Source: Candida dubliniensis CD36
Taxonomy: Eukaryota; Ascomycota; Pichiomycetes; Serinales; Debaryomycetaceae
Length of the DNA: 64,000 nt
Assembly (NCBI RefSeq): GCF_000026945.1
Contig: NC_012860.1
Location: 682,001-746,000 of the forward strand
Reading direction: 5' to 3'
Shown here: one piece after another, positions 62,261-64,000 of the stretch
How the letters are laid out: each line of letters begins with the position of its first letter
How positions within the stretch are numbered: the first letter of the stretch is position 1
Notes under the pieces: model-generated
Databases searched by the model: none
What the model was told of the DNA's origin: nothing
The model's input: the letters and a program-made list of their open reading frames with translations, nothing else
Made by a program: the position numbers and the translations under genes

Positions 62261-64000
62261 CTAAATCAATTCAGATAAAATGGCCTTACATTCTTGACAA
62301 TACTCGACTAAATTGTCAATGCCTTCTTGATAGTTGTCGACTTTATCTATTTGCCCAACAACATTGTCCATTACATAGTCACATTTCTGAGCCTCACTCA
62401 TAATCCAGTTTTGCCATTCTGCCTGGATAATTTCTTCTTCCATACTTTTCAAAATCCTCAACTTCACTAATAGGTCGTGACGTTTTATTCCTATGTCTTG
62501 AAAACTGTTCTTCAACAGCCTGGCCACATCTCTTGAGTTAGAACCAAAATAATTACTCCATTCAGTATCAGCGTCCAAGTTAAAAATAAACGAATTCTGT
62601 TTGAACAAGCTAAATGGTCGACTCTCTGCTATAGTAACGTTTTTATTCAATATGTTTTCAAGATCTTTTAAATAAATTGATCGTTGCAACATTCGAGGTT
62701 CTTTAGTGACATACTCTTGTGCCAATTTGCTTGCGCTCCTAGTATTCCAGTAACTAGTAGCAGTCTTCCCAGCCAAAAATAAATTGAAAAGTGATAAAAG
62801 AATTATAATAACAACCAAAAATACATTCATTCTTAAGCTTTCTAGCAACAAAACCATTAGTTGAAATGGTTTGATAATAGCATTAAGGGCAAATCCATGC
62901 GCCTTGCTGAATGCCTTCCCCAAGCCCAACTTGAAAAGAGATACAATACCAAATTTTATAACTGAAGTACTTGTAACAGCTTCCGGCTCACTAGTATGAC
63001 TCAATTTCCCGTACAAATAAATGGCTCTCACAATCATGCCATGGGTTCCAATCTCTTTTACCGCTTCAGAAATGCTCTTTTCCAACTTCTTGACTTTATT
63101 AACATCAACTTGATTGTTCAATCGTATCACTAATGGGTTCCATAGTGAAAGTCTGTCAAAATAAATTTTGGAGTAAATGAACACCTTTGACCTTTTGCTA
63201 ATGTGCTCCACTATCACAATTTTGAATACAGCTTTGTATGGTGATCCAAGCAATAACTCAAATTTGGACAATTCGTGAGTAAAAGTATAATAAGTATTAT
63301 CTTCCATATTGTCAATTTCTTGTTTCACTTGAACAAAACAATCCTTCCCATCATACATGGCAGGAACATTAATATCTCTATATAATGTTCCCTTATTGGA
63401 GGTCGCCCATGGTTTTTGCAAAAAATACTTGGTACTAGCAAAAGACAATTGACTTCTGAAAATCACAGAATTATCACCTAATAGTGCATGAAAGACTGCC
63501 TTTGGTGGAGCAGGGTAAGTACGCTCACTAATTAAATTATAATCTGGCGTAAAGTTAACTTTATGTTTGATCATTCGGCCACTCTGACCAGGGAGGATTG
63601 ATGATGTTTCACCACTCAATAAAAGTTTCTCACTTGCTAAGCTCTTGCTAGAAAGCCCTTTTGAAAGCTGGTTAATCTCTCTTAAGTTTTTTTCATCAGA
63701 CTTTTCAATTGCTATTTGCTTTTCTATATCAGAAAAGTCAGCCAACACTCCTTGTAAACTTTTTGGTTTATCACTCACAATATTGTTTATAAGATAAACC
63801 AATTTCTTTTTTATGCAATTTGCATCATCCAAAAATACCTTCATTTTTATAACGCCATCAATATTGTAAACCTTAATTAAATCATAATTTTTCTGCGAAA
63901 CAAAATCTACAGAAACCAAATGTCCCAAGAACCCTTTGAATAAAGCAACAAAGCCCAACGCTTGCATATAAAAGTACATGTGATAGTTTGTGACAAAACA
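62261..64000 (-). CDS. SIP3: Sip3/Lam-type sterol-transfer protein, C-terminal part (cut by window edge)
   Basis: The frame remains open to the last base of the window, so this is the C-terminal ~579 residues of a longer protein. The first visible part (TNYHMYFYMQALGFVALFKG...) resembles a PH/GRAM domain. A VASt (StART-like) domain follows at about residues 145-320, starting around ISERTYPAPPKAVFHALLGD, which binds sterols in the Lam/Ysp family. A membrane segment (MNVFLVVIIILLSLFNLFLA) comes next, then a helical C-terminal domain. This order (PH, VASt, membrane anchor, long tail) matches Sip3/Lam3 and Ysp1/Lam1, ER-plasma-membrane contact-site sterol transporters. The N-terminal BAR region would lie outside. 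Sip3 versus Ysp1 cannot be decided here. Confidence 0.75.
   Translation of the reverse strand, partial: CFVTNYHMYFYMQALGFVALFKGFLGHLVSVDFVSQKNYDLIKVYNIDGVIKMKVFLDDANCIKKKLVYLINNIVSDKPKSLQGVLADFSDIEKQIAIEKSDEKNLREINQLSKGLSSKSLASEKLLLSGETSSILPGQSGRMIKHKVNFTPDYNLISERTYPAPPKAVFHALLGDNSVIFRSQLSFASTKYFLQKPWATSNKGTLYRDINVPAMYDGKDCFVQVKQEIDNMEDNTYYTFTHELSKFELLLGSPYKAVFKIVIVEHISKRSKVFIYSKIYFDRLSLWNPLVIRLNNQVDVNKVKKLEKSISEAVKEIGTHGMIVRAIYLYGKLSHTSEPEAVTSTSVIKFGIVSLFKLGLGKAFSKAHGFALNAIIKPFQLMVLLLESLRMNVFLVVIIILLSLFNLFLAGKTATSYWNTRSASKLAQEYVTKEPRMLQRSIYLKDLENILNKNVTIAESRPFSLFKQNSFIFNLDADTEWSNYFGSNSRDVARLLKNSFQDIGIKRHDLLVKLRILKSMEEEIIQAEWQNWIMSEAQKCDYVMDNVVGQIDKVDNYQEGIDNLVEYCQECKAILSELI

Overview
The window is ordinary euchromatic DNA from a budding yeast of the Candida (CUG-Ser1) group. 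Protein identities and gene order match Candida albicans or a very close relative such as C. dubliniensis: ECM33, ARO80, CDC12, BMH1, ARX1, SPP1, MGS1, NGG1, MAS1, EHD3, SEC62, RLI1, CHD1, PAB1, TPS2, EHT1. I recognise this order from memory and could not check it. The DNA is AT-rich with long poly(dA:dT) tracts and CAA repeats. Introns are few, sit near gene starts, and use GTATGT and TACTAAC. In this clade CTG is normally read as serine, so translations made with the standard code carry some wrong leucines.

Layout. From 0.2 to 15.3 kb: LIP2 (lipoate synthesis), ECM33 (GPI cell-wall protein with a 906-nt intron), a 4.6-kb gene-free stretch, ARO80 (zinc-cluster regulator), CDC12 (septin, one intron) and BMH1 (14-3-3, with a probable 5'-leader intron). 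From 16.8 to 25.6 kb: ARX1 (60S export), a YjbQ-family protein, SPP1 (COMPASS PHD subunit), MGS1 (replication-fork AAA ATPase), an SRAP/HMCES-type protein (one intron) and RSM24 (mitoribosome). From 25.9 to 36.2 kb: NGG1/ADA3, MAS1, an ARP7-like gene, EHD3, an ATG21-like PROPPIN and SEC62. From 36.8 to 51.4 kb: RLI1, a 2.4-kb divergent intergenic region, CHD1, PAB1 and TPS2. From 52.2 to 64 kb: EHT1-like acyltransferase/esterase, an alpha-arrestin, an unrecognised protein, an intron-containing tRNA-Asn(GUU), TGL2 lipase, an aromatic-type aldehyde dehydrogenase, and the 3' part of a SIP3/LAM-type sterol-transfer protein cut by the window edge.

Functional themes are housekeeping: translation and ribosome biogenesis (ARX1, RLI1, PAB1, tRNA), chromatin (SPP1, NGG1, ARP7, CHD1), mitochondria (LIP2, RSM24, MAS1, EHD3), replication-coupled DNA damage tolerance (MGS1 beside the SRAP gene), and lipid or cell-wall and stress functions (ECM33, TPS2, EHT1, TGL2, SIP3-like).

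I see no transposon, virus-derived sequence, CRISPR array or obvious novel multi-gene system. The observations most worth checking are the candidate BMH1 leader intron, the long ECM33 intron and the gene-free DNA upstream of it, the A-rich PAB1 leader, the tRNA-Asn intron, and the unrecognised protein at 56.9 kb. Start codons were moved to the first plausible ATG wherever an open frame began at TTG or GTG.
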